In this document: one piece after another, positions 1 to 8,483 of the stretch
Numbering within the stretch: the stretch's first letter is position 1
Layout of the letters: every line of letters begins with the position of its first letter
Assembly: GCA_963742315.1 (NCBI GenBank)
Contig: CAVULE010000003.1
Span: forward strand, 496,001-560,000
DNA length: 64,000 bases
From: AV69 sp963742315
Lineage (GTDB): Bacteria; Verrucomicrobiota; Verrucomicrobiia; Chthoniobacterales; UBA10450
Direction: 5' to 3'
The notes under the pieces: model-generated
What the model saw: the letters and a program-made list of their open reading frames with translations, nothing else
Database searches by the model: none
What the model was told of the DNA's origin: nothing
Program-made: the position numbers and the translations under genes

Positions 1-1
1 C

Positions 2-316
2 GATATGGGACTGGGTGACAAAGTCGCCGCGTTCGCCCTCGCCGAACGCGCCATCGCGGAAAATCCGATCGAGAAGGACCCGAACATCGGTCCCCGACCA
101 ATCGAAATTCTCGCCCGGGTGGCGGCGCAGGCAGGAGAGCCGGACCGCGCCATCGCGGTCTTACAAAAACTGCTCTCAATACCATACGGTGCCAGATTCA
201 GAATTCCGCTGCCGCTCACTCCTGCGCTGCTCCGGCTCGATCCGATGTTCGATCCGCTTCGCAATGATCCGCGCTTCCAGAAACTCTGCGAAGAGAAACA
301 GAGTGAAAATCGATAA
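2..316 (+). CDS. C-terminal part of a TPR protein of the array (cut by window edge)
   Basis: The frame is open from the first bases of the window, so only the last 104 residues are seen. They contain a TPR-like helix pair and end in the array's conserved cap (LRLDPMFDPLRNDPRFQKL), which marks this as the tail of another TolB-like/TPR paralog. Because the two cyclase-type genes downstream end in a very similar tail (DPRFQKLCEEK), the missing N-terminus could be cyclase-type, but this cannot be seen. Its stop lies 14 bp inside the next gene. Identity as an array member is well supported; full architecture is unknown. Confidence 0.8.
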   Translation, partial: DMGLGDKVAAFALAERAIAENPIEKDPNIGPRPIEILARVAAQAGEPDRAIAVLQKLLSIPYGARFRIPLPLTPALLRLDPMFDPLRNDPRFQKLCEEKQSENR

Positions 317-2126
317 CTTCTTCGCCGAGCTAAAGCGGCGGAACGTTTACAAAGTAGCTGTGGCCTATGCGATTGTGGGCTGGCTCCTGGTTCAAATTGC
401 CACCCAGGTTTTTCCATTCCTGGAGATTCCAACTTGGATCGTGCGGTTGGTGATCGTATTGGTCGCGGCAGGATTCCCAATCGCGCTCGTCATCGCCTGG
501 GCCTTCGAGCTTACGCCGGAAGGAATCAAGCGCACCGAAGATGTCGACCCATTCGACTCGCGCTCAGGGCAGGTTCTTGCAGCGTCTGCGCGACAGCCAC
601 GAAAATATACCTGGATATTTGTCGTGATCGTTGGAGCCGCGCTCTCAGTTGGTTTGTTTTTCACTGGACGTTACACCGGTCGGACGACCACCAGTGTGGC
701 TGGCACCGAATTGCCCGCTAAGTCGATCGCGGTACTACCGTTTGAAAGTCTGAGTGAAGACAAGAGCAACGCTTACTTCGCCGAAGGCGTGCAGGATGAA
801 ATCCTCACTCGCCTGGCCAAGGTCGCGGACCTGAAAGTGATTTCACGCACATCGACTCAGCATTTCAAAAGCGCGCCGGACAATCTCCCCCAGATCGCGA
901 AGCAGCTGGGCGTGACGAACATCCTCGAAGGCAGCGTGCAAAAAGCGAACGACCAGGTGCGCGTCAATGTGCAGCTCATTAATGCGCTGACCGACGCGCA
1001 TCTTTGGGCGGACACCTATGATCGGAAATTGACCGACATCTTTGCGGTCGAAAGCGACATCGCCAAAACGATCGCCGAGACGCTGCAGGCAAAACTGACT
1101 GGCTCAGAGAAAACTGCTATGGCAAAAAAGCCAACCGAGAATCCGGAAGCTTACGAGCTTTACCTTAAAGGCCGCTTCTTTTGGAACAAACGCACCGCGG
1201 CTGATCTGCGGAAATCGATCGAATACTTCGACGAGGCTATCGCAAAAGATCCTGGCTATGCGCAAGCCTATGCGGCTTCGGCCCAAGCGTGGAAACTGCT
1301 CCCGGCCTTCAATGGTGGCGCGCCGACCGATTGTTTTCCACAAGCCGAGGCCGCGGCCAAGAAAGCGCTGGCGCTGGATGACACTTCATCCACTGCTCAT
1401 GCTGCTCTCGCGTCACTCAAAGGACTCAACGGGTTCGATTATCCCGGAGCAATTGCTGAATACGAACGGACGCTGCAATTAAATCCGAACGATGCGACGG
1501 CGCGTCAATGGTTCGCCAACGATACTCTGGCAAACGTCGGCCAGACTGAGCGCGAGATCGCGGAATTGAAACACGCGGTGGAACTCGATCCGCTATCACT
1601 GGTCATCAATAGCAATCTTGGCGTCGCCTACATCCATGCCGGCCGCCTGGACGATGCGATCGCCCAATTGCGCAAAACAGTAGAACTCGACGGCACGTTC
1701 TACTATTCCCGCTACAATCTCGCGCAAGCGCTGGAGTTGAAGGGCCTTATTCCCGAAGCCACGGCCGAGTATCAGAAAACAATGAGCATGACCGAGGATC
1801 CGGTTCCGTTGGGAATGTTGGGCCGTCTTTACGGTTTGCATGGTCAAAAAGACGAAGCGCTAAGAATCCTTCAAAAATTGCGCCAAAATCGAGAGCAACG
1901 TTACACGGCGGCGTACGCTCTGGCCCTCATTTATGTGGGTCTGGGCGATCGTAATGAGGCGCTCAACTGGCTGGAACAAGGTTATCGCGAGCACGACGGC
2001 TTTAACATCGGACCTATCCGCGTCGATCCGCTGCTTGCTCCGCTGCACGGCGATCCGCGATTCGAAGCGCTCGCCGAGAAGATTGTTCCGGCGCGCGAAT
2101 TTGGACAAGCCGTGACTCAAAAATGA
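303..2126 (+). CDS. Membrane-anchored TolB-like/TPR protein (array member 2)
   Basis: Predicted 607-residue protein, chosen to start at the GTG inside the preceding gene because VKIDNFFAELKRRNVYK matches the N-termini of its paralogs; an upstream ATG in frame would add about 96 non-conserved residues. Helices at about 18-38, 46-66 and 102-121 should leave the rest outside the cytoplasm. A TolB/FlgO-like domain (about 138-270, KSIAVLPFESLSED) is followed by TPR repeats and the C-terminal cap (DPLLAPLHGDPRFEAL). The family (COG5616, TolB-like) is usually fused to regulators; exact role unknown. The TolB and first TPR segments closely match the members at 10557 and 18880. Confidence 0.85.
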   Translation: MKIDNFFAELKRRNVYKVAVAYAIVGWLLVQIATQVFPFLEIPTWIVRLVIVLVAAGFPIALVIAWAFELTPEGIKRTEDVDPFDSRSGQVLAASARQPRKYTWIFVVIVGAALSVGLFFTGRYTGRTTTSVAGTELPAKSIAVLPFESLSEDKSNAYFAEGVQDEILTRLAKVADLKVISRTSTQHFKSAPDNLPQIAKQLGVTNILEGSVQKANDQVRVNVQLINALTDAHLWADTYDRKLTDIFAVESDIAKTIAETLQAKLTGSEKTAMAKKPTENPEAYELYLKGRFFWNKRTAADLRKSIEYFDEAIAKDPGYAQAYAASAQAWKLLPAFNGGAPTDCFPQAEAAAKKALALDDTSSTAHAALASLKGLNGFDYPGAIAEYERTLQLNPNDATARQWFANDTLANVGQTEREIAELKHAVELDPLSLVINSNLGVAYIHAGRLDDAIAQLRKTVELDGTFYYSRYNLAQALELKGLIPEATAEYQKTMSMTEDPVPLGMLGRLYGLHGQKDEALRILQKLRQNREQRYTAAYALALIYVGLGDRNEALNWLEQGYREHDGFNIGPIRVDPLLAPLHGDPRFEALAEKIVPAREFGQAVTQK

Positions 2127-4543
2127 CCGCCGGCGAGCAACGCAAACTGGCCGCCATCATGTTCACGGACATGGTCGGTTACAGCGCGCTATCGCAGCGT
2201 GACGACAAGCTCGCGCTCGAACTGCTCGAAGAACATCGCGCGCTACTGCGCGAAATTTTTCCGCGCTTTAACGGTACCGAGATCAAAACCATCGGCGACG
2301 CTTTTCTGGTCGAATTCAACAGCGCCTTGGAAGCTGCTCAGTGCGCAATTGAAATTCAGCGGGCGCTGGCCAAACGGAATGCGGACGCTCTGGCGGAGCG
2401 CCAGATTGAACTGAAGATCGGCATTCATATTGGCGATGTCGTGCATCGCGGCGGCGATGTTTACGGCGACGGAGTAAACATCGCTTCGCGCATTGAGCCG
2501 CTGGCGGGCGCGGGCGGGATTTGCGTCTCAATGGACGTGGAACGCCAGATTCGCAACGCAGTGGAGACGCGCTTTGAGAAACTTGCGACAACGGAACTCA
2601 AAAATATTTCCGTTCCCATGGAGCTGTTTCGCATCGTGTTGCCGTGGGAGAGGAAGTCAGAGGTCAGATCGGAGATTCGCCGTGGCGAAGATCAGAAGTC
2701 AGAGGTCAGAGGGACCGGCATTAGTTCACGTTCAACGTGGATGTGGACCGCGGCGGGAGTGGCCGTCGCCCTTTTGCTCATGATCGGGATCGGCTGGTGG
2801 TGGAGTACTCGCAATTTGGTAGGGACGGAACGCCGGGCCGTCGGCGCTGCCGGCAACACAGAAAACGGACGCCGCAGCGCGGCATCCCTACCTGTTCCCG
2901 AAAAAAGCATCGCCGTCTTGCCGTTCGATAACTTGAGCAGTGATAAGGAGAATGCCTATTTCGCGGAAGGAATTCAGGACGAGATCCTCACGCGCTTGTC
3001 GAAGATCGCTGTGCTGAAAGTCATCTCGCGTACTTCTACCCAGAAATACAAAAGCGCGCCGGATAACTTGCGCGAAGTCGGCCAGCAATTAGGCGTAGCA
3101 AACTTGCTCGAAGGCAGTGTTCAAAAAGCCGGCAACGCAGTGCACATCAATGTTCAGCTAATCAAAGCTGCCACCGACGAACACGTGTGGGCGGAGAGTT
3201 ACGATCGCGAATTACAAAATATCTTCGGCGTAGAAGGCGAACTGGCTGGAAAGATCGCGGAAGCGCTCGACGCAAAGCTCAGCGGGGCTGAGGAAAAAGC
3301 TCTCGCGGTAAGGCCGACCAGCAATGTGGCCGCGTATGATGCTTATTTACATGGACGATCGATCGAAGCAGCGCGATTTGATCTCCCAGGGGAACAGCAA
3401 GTTGCCTCCGACTACGAGAGAGCTGTGCAACTTGATCCCGCCTTCGCGCTTGCCTGGGCGCGTTTGGCCGATGTTCGGAGTTTTCTCTACTTTAATCTAG
3501 TGGACCGCGAAACCAACTCTCCCGAAGCAATCAAGGCGGCGGCAGACCGTGCCATCTCGCTCCAGCCGGAGTTGGGCGAAGCGTGGCTCGCCCAGGGAGT
3601 TTATCGTTATCGAGTTCTGCACGATTACCCCGGCGCGCTGCAGGCTTATGCCGAAGCGAGTAAACGCGTACCGAACAGCGCTGATGTTTTCGGTGATATG
3701 TCCTATGTGGAACGACGCATGGGTCGCTGGGAACCGGCCATAGATCACTTTCGAAAGGCCGTTCTCCTGGATCCGCGAAACCTTCAGCTCCTCATCTACA
3801 CGGGCGAAACTTTGGGTTACTTACGGAATTTTGCCGAAGCAGAAGAGTTCGTTGATCGCGCGCTGCAAATTGCACCTGACGCGGTCCGGGCCCTAGTCGC
3901 GAAGGTGGGTCTTTTGCAGGCGCAGGGTCGGCTGGATGAGGCATCGAAGCTGGCTTCGCGTATTGTCGTGCCTAGCGGACCTGCACCACTCGAAATACCC
4001 ACCAAGGCTAACCAATTGTTCTACGAGCGGCGGTTCGGCGAGACTATCGCACTGCTTCAACCCACCACGGCACCATCCAAACCGGGGGAGACTCTCGACG
4101 AATGGAAAATAGGTTGCCTCCCGATTTTGGGCTATTGCCAGCAACTAACTGGTAAGACTGCTGACGCACGCGCGACTTATGCCCTCGCGATCCGGGCAAT
4201 CAAACCATCGCCGACCGCGACTATTCCTGTTGATCACAGCCTACTGGGCTGCGCACTGGCCCTATCATATGCCGGCCTCGGAGAGAAAGAGAAGGCGGTC
4301 GCCGCAGCGCGAAAGGCTGTGACCGATTATCAAGACGATGCGATAGACAAGCCGCAGGCGGAAACTGTGCTCGCGCAGGTCGAAGCACAGCTGGGTGATG
4401 TCGATGCTGCGATTGCCGCTCTTCCACACCTGCTCGAAGTGCCAAACGGAGTTACGCCCGGACTACTTCGACTCGATCCTTACTGGGACCCACTGCGCAA
4501 AGATCCGCGCTTCCAGAAGCTTTGCGAAGAAAAGCCAAAGTGA
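2123..4543 (+). CDS. Class III adenylate/guanylate cyclase with TolB-like and TPR domains (array member 3)
   Basis: 806 residues; ATG overlaps the previous TGA (ATGA). The N-terminal cyclase homology domain (about 8-170) keeps the metal-binding Asp16 and Asp59, base-selecting Lys55 and Asp116, and transition-state Asn119 and Arg123, so it looks catalytically competent for making a cyclic nucleotide, probably cAMP. One membrane helix lies at about 206-228. The TolB-like domain begins near 258, TPR repeats follow, and the protein ends LRLDPYWDPLRKDPRFQKL. The linker around the helix (about 178-257) is encoded by repeat-rich DNA. Its cyclase domain is nearly the same as that of the gene at 6387, whereas the TolB domains differ. 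Confidence 0.88.
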   Translation: MTAGEQRKLAAIMFTDMVGYSALSQRDDKLALELLEEHRALLREIFPRFNGTEIKTIGDAFLVEFNSALEAAQCAIEIQRALAKRNADALAERQIELKIGIHIGDVVHRGGDVYGDGVNIASRIEPLAGAGGICVSMDVERQIRNAVETRFEKLATTELKNISVPMELFRIVLPWERKSEVRSEIRRGEDQKSEVRGTGISSRSTWMWTAAGVAVALLLMIGIGWWWSTRNLVGTERRAVGAAGNTENGRRSAASLPVPEKSIAVLPFDNLSSDKENAYFAEGIQDEILTRLSKIAVLKVISRTSTQKYKSAPDNLREVGQQLGVANLLEGSVQKAGNAVHINVQLIKAATDEHVWAESYDRELQNIFGVEGELAGKIAEALDAKLSGAEEKALAVRPTSNVAAYDAYLHGRSIEAARFDLPGEQQVASDYERAVQLDPAFALAWARLADVRSFLYFNLVDRETNSPEAIKAAADRAISLQPELGEAWLAQGVYRYRVLHDYPGALQAYAEASKRVPNSADVFGDMSYVERRMGRWEPAIDHFRKAVLLDPRNLQLLIYTGETLGYLRNFAEAEEFVDRALQIAPDAVRALVAKVGLLQAQGRLDEASKLASRIVVPSGPAPLEIPTKANQLFYERRFGETIALLQPTTAPSKPGETLDEWKIGCLPILGYCQQLTGKTADARATYALAIRAIKPSPTATIPVDHSLLGCALALSYAGLGEKEKAVAAARKAVTDYQDDAIDKPQAETVLAQVEAQLGDVDAAIAALPHLLEVPNGVTPGLLRLDPYWDPLRKDPRFQKLCEEKPK
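2654..2892. repeat. Direct and inverted repeats inside the coding linker of the cyclase gene
   Basis: A 15-bp direct repeat (aagtcagaggtcaga) occurs at 2654-2668 and 2696-2710, exactly 42 bp apart, so the reading frame is kept. Further on, ggtaggga (2818-2825) and tccctacc (2885-2892) are inverted arms around GC-rich sequence. Both flank the membrane helix of the gene at 2123. Their look is that of intergenic repeats captured in frame in a linker; the origin is inference. Confidence 0.55.
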
Positions 4544-6301
4544 AGATCGACAATTTGTTTGCCGAGCTGAAGCGGCGCAACGTCTATAAAGTCGCGGTCG
4601 CCTACGCGATTGTCGGGTGGCTGTTAATCCAGATCGCCACGCAGGTCTTTCCGTTCTTCGAAATTCCGAACTGGGCGGTCCGGCTAGTAGGTACTCTTAA
4701 TAATAGTAGGTTTACCAATTGCGGTCGTAATCGCCTGGGCATTTGAGCTCACGCCGCAGGGAATTAAGCGCACCGAAGTCGCGGACGCACTGCCCGCCGC
4801 GTCGGCAAGAAAGAAGCACGCCTGGATTTACGTCACAGTTGCTGGAGCTCTTTTGTCGATCGGCATATTCTTCGTTGGTCGTTACACCGCCGCGACCAGG
4901 CAAGGTTCGACAGCAGATGTTTCGGCAAAGTCGATCGCCGTTCTCCCGTTTGAAAATCTGAACCACGACCCCGACACCGATTATCTCTGCGACGGGATTC
5001 CCGAAAGCATTAACAACAGCCTTTCCGAGTTGCCCACGCTTAAAGTCATGTCTCGCAGCTCGGTTTTTCATTACAAAGGCAAGGAGACCGACGCGCAAAC
5101 AGTGGGAAGGGAGTTGAAAGTGCAGACGGTACTCACAGGCAGGGTCAGACAACATGCCGATGCTCTGTCAGTCAGCGTAGAACTGATCAATGCTCAAGAC
5201 GACAGCCAGATCTGGGGTCAGCAATACAATCGCAAGCTGGCTGACGTATTTGCGGTCCAGGAAGAGATTGCGAATGAGGTATCCGAGAAATTGCGGGTCA
5301 AGCTAACGGGTAACGAACGCCAACAACTGGCGAAACGTCCTACTGAGAACCTCAAAGCTTTTCAGTATTACATGCAGGCGCGGTCGTCCATCCACCGTGG
5401 CGCCCGCGACGATATGCTGGCCGCGGTGCGCCATTGCGAGGATGCGATCCGCGAAGATAGCAATTACGCCCTCGCCTATGCAGGATTGGCCGATGCGTAT
5501 GCATATCTCGGGGCGCGCGCCTACATCGCGCCGATTGAGGGTAAGCGAAAAGCCGAGGAAGCCGCGCGCAAAGCATTGTCGCTGGATGATAATCTGGCCG
5601 AAGCTCATGCGGCCCTGGGTCAGGCGGAGACTTATTTCACACCCGCCGATTTCGTCTTGGGCGATCAAGAACTGCGGCGGGCAATCGAACTCAGCCCGAG
5701 TTTTGCCTTCGCTCATCTGTTTCTTGGACTTTCGCTCGTGCGGCAGGGACGCTTCGATGAGGGATTGGCAGAGTTTCTGAAAGCTCGCGAACTCGACCCA
5801 CTCGCTTCCGACATTGCTCGGGGCGTCGCCATTCCTTACTACCTTAAGCGAGACTACGGGAAAGCGTTTGAGCTGTTGCAGCAGGCCAGTGATCTCGGTC
5901 CGCCATTCAGCCACACGTGGGAAATAGGAGCATACATTCAGAATGGAAAAATCGACGAGGCGCTGGCCCGACTCGACGAAGCCAAGCGAAATCGGAAGGA
6001 CGACCCAATCTTGATTTACAGCATGGGAATCGCCTTTGCTGCGCAAAACAAACGCGCGGAAGCGCTCGAAGCCGTCAAGCAGTTGGAAGCGATGTCTGGG
6101 CCCGAACTGGCCGAGGCCCAGTACATTGCTCGAATCTATGCCGCCTTGAATGATAAGGAGATGGCGTTGACGTGGCTTGAGCGCGGTTTGAACACGGGAG
6201 CGATCGGATTTTTTTACAAAGACGACCCGATGTGGGATTCAATCCGCAGCGACCCGCGCTTCGGGTCACTGATGCAAAAAGCTTTTCCCAAAAACCAGTG
6301 A
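4540..6301 (+). pseudogene. Frameshifted TolB-like/TPR membrane protein (array member 4)
   Basis: The gene starts at a GTG overlapping the previous TGA (GTGA) and reads KIDNLFAELKRRNVYK as in its paralogs, then breaks after the second helix begins. Around 4687-4693 the sequence is gta-g-gta: dropping the single G at 4690 restores RLVVLLIIVGLPIA, which aligns without gaps to the paralogs. From 4691 the second frame is open through the third helix, the TolB-like domain (from about 4925) and TPR repeats to the cap DDPMWDSIRSDPRFGSL. A truncated product could start at ATG 4853. This is either a real one-base insertion or a sequence error. Confidence 0.8.
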
Positions 6302-6390
6302 ATCCGGGGAACTTTTTCGCCGAGCCGAGGCGGCGTAACGTTTACAAGGTCGCGGTCGCGTACGCGCAAGAGCGATTTTCCAAGTTGTGA
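6298..6390 (+). pseudogene. Relic N-terminal module (30 codons) between array members
   Basis: A 30-codon frame begins at a GTG overlapping the previous stop (GTGA) and reads NFFAEPRRRNVYKVAVAYA before degenerating and ending at a TGA that overlaps the GTG of the next gene. It is clearly the first ~23 residues of the array's membrane module, with the rest missing. It looks as though a cyclase-type gene replaced the body of a membrane-type member. The relic still keeps stop/start coupling at both ends, so it could pass ribosomes along. Confidence 0.75.
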
Positions 6391-8483
6391 GTGCCGACAT
6401 CGAACAACGCAAGCTCGCCGCCATCATGTTCACCGACATGGTGGGATATAGCGCGCTCTCACAACGCGACGACAAGCTGGCGCTGGAATTATTGGAGGAA
6501 CATCGCGAATTGCTGCGCGAAATCTTTCCTCGGTTTAACGGGACTGAAATCAAAACGATCGGTGACGCATTTCTGGTCGAGTTCAACAGCGCCTTGGAAG
6601 CTGCTCAATGCGCCATCGAGATTCAGCGGGCGCTCGCCAAGCGCAATCACGACGTGACGGCCGAGCGGCGCATCGAACTGAAGATTGGCATTCATATTGG
6701 CGACGTCGTGCATCGCGGCGGCGATGTCTACGGCGACGGAGTGAACATCGCTTCGCGGATCGAACAGTTAGCCGGTGCGGGTGGAATCTGCGTGTCGATG
6801 GACGTGGAGCGGCAGATCCGCAACGCGCTGGAGGCGCGCTTTGAGAAACTGGCGCCCACCGAGTTGAAGAACATCTCTGTACCGATGGATTTGTTTCGCA
6901 TCGTCTTGCCGTGGGAGCAGTCGGCGAAGGCAGAACCTAAGAATGCAGAACTGAGCGCGCCCAGTCGCTCAGTTCAGGCTTCAGGTTTGGCTTGGATCGG
7001 GGCGATTGTTCTAGCTATCGTCGGAGCCGGTTGGTGGCTCGCTCATCAATCAGGAAAGCAAGTTGCGAGTTCACCGAGAGTTTCAATTCCGGAGAAATCG
7101 ATTGCGGTTCTGCCGCTGGTCAATACCAGTGGCGATCCCGGGAATGACTATTTCTCCGACGGCCTCTCGGAAGAGTTGATCGCGGTTCTCGCCAAAATTC
7201 CGGGTCTCAAGATCATCGGTCGCAGCTCGTCGTTTCTTTTTAAAGGAAAGTCCGAGGACAGCCGTACGATTGGCGAGAAGTTGGGCGTGGCGAACCTGCT
7301 CGAAGGCAGCGTCCGCAAACAAGGGGAACGCGTTCGCATCGTCGCCGAACTGATCAATGCGGCCGACGGCCGAGAACTCTGGTCCGATACATACGATCGC
7401 GAGTTGAAGGATGTTTTCGCAGTCCAGAGCGAGATCGCCGTCGCGGTGACCGACCAACTCAAGATTAAACTCCTCGGTGCGTCGGCGAAATCCGACGCGG
7501 CGCCCTCGAACGACAATCTCGCCGCTTACAACGCGTTACAGCAGGGAACATTCTACTTGCGCCTTAGTACTGAAGAAGGCACGCGCAAGGCCACAGAGTT
7601 TTATGGCGAGGCCATCCGGCTCGATCAGAATTACGCGCTCGCGCATGCGAATCTATCCAGCGCATGGCGACAACTCGGAGCCACGTGGCTGGGTGGGACT
7701 GAAGCCAACGAGGCTTATGCCAAGGCGAGGAATGAAGCCCACGTCGCTTTGTCGCTCGCGCCCAATCTCTCCGCTGCACACGAAGCGCTCGGCTTCGTAT
7801 TGCTGACGCCCGATCTTGATTTCGCCGGCGCCGACGCCGAATTCCGCAAGGCCGAAAAACTGGCCCCGGCCGACGCCGCACCCAAAAATGCGCGGAGTTA
7901 TTCGTTCGCTGCGGAAGGCCGCCTGGCGGAGGCTGAGAACCTGGCGCGACAGGCGTTGACCCTTGACCCGCTAGGCGTGACTCGCTATTTAAATCTCGCC
8001 CGAATTCTGATTGGCGGCGGCCGCTACGACGAGGCCGAGGCTGCCTTGGGCAAAGCACGCGCACTTCAGCCGGCGGCCGCCCGGCAGCATGTCTATCTTA
8101 CAATCATCGACATATTACGCGGGAACACTGCAGCCGCGCTGCAAGATGCACAGCTCGAGCCGCCAGGATTTTGGAGGGATTATGCGCTGGCTCTCGCGGC
8201 GCAGGGACAGAGCGATCGCGCGGCCGCCGACGCTGCGCTGCAAAAATTGATCCACGAGGACGCGGTGAACGGCCCGTTCCAAATCGCCGCCGTCTACGGG
8301 TTGCGCAAAGAACCCGACAAAATGTTTGAATGGCTCGACCGCGCCTATACCGCGCGCGACTCCGGATTGACCCAATTGTTAGTCACGCCCTTCATTCTCA
8401 CTTACAAAAATGATCCACGCTTCGCTGCATTCTGCCAGAAACTGAAGTTGCCGGTACCGACGACCGTCTTTCCGACACCATGA
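6387..8483 (+). CDS. Class III adenylate/guanylate cyclase with TolB-like and TPR domains (array member 5)
   Basis: 698 residues from a GTG that overlaps the relic's TGA. The cyclase domain is almost the same as in the gene at 2123 and keeps all key residues (Asp17, Lys56, Asp60, Asp117, Asn120, Arg124). One membrane helix at about 200-219 is followed by a TolB-like domain (from about 234, KSIAVLPLVNTSGDPGND) of a different subtype (GLSEELIAVLAKIPGLKI) and TPR repeats. The cap is degraded to YKNDPRFAAF. Predicted arrangement: cyclase in the cytoplasm, TolB-TPR outside, suggesting a ligand-controlled cyclase; this is inference. Confidence 0.88.
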   Translation: MSADIEQRKLAAIMFTDMVGYSALSQRDDKLALELLEEHRELLREIFPRFNGTEIKTIGDAFLVEFNSALEAAQCAIEIQRALAKRNHDVTAERRIELKIGIHIGDVVHRGGDVYGDGVNIASRIEQLAGAGGICVSMDVERQIRNALEARFEKLAPTELKNISVPMDLFRIVLPWEQSAKAEPKNAELSAPSRSVQASGLAWIGAIVLAIVGAGWWLAHQSGKQVASSPRVSIPEKSIAVLPLVNTSGDPGNDYFSDGLSEELIAVLAKIPGLKIIGRSSSFLFKGKSEDSRTIGEKLGVANLLEGSVRKQGERVRIVAELINAADGRELWSDTYDRELKDVFAVQSEIAVAVTDQLKIKLLGASAKSDAAPSNDNLAAYNALQQGTFYLRLSTEEGTRKATEFYGEAIRLDQNYALAHANLSSAWRQLGATWLGGTEANEAYAKARNEAHVALSLAPNLSAAHEALGFVLLTPDLDFAGADAEFRKAEKLAPADAAPKNARSYSFAAEGRLAEAENLARQALTLDPLGVTRYLNLARILIGGGRYDEAEAALGKARALQPAAARQHVYLTIIDILRGNTAAALQDAQLEPPGFWRDYALALAAQGQSDRAAADAALQKLIHEDAVNGPFQIAAVYGLRKEPDKMFEWLDRAYTARDSGLTQLLVTPFILTYKNDPRFAAFCQKLKLPVPTTVFPTP

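Noticed and set aside
5303..6046. A 247-codon open frame on the minus strand
   Set aside because: Antisense to the TPR part of array member 4; no recognisable domain.
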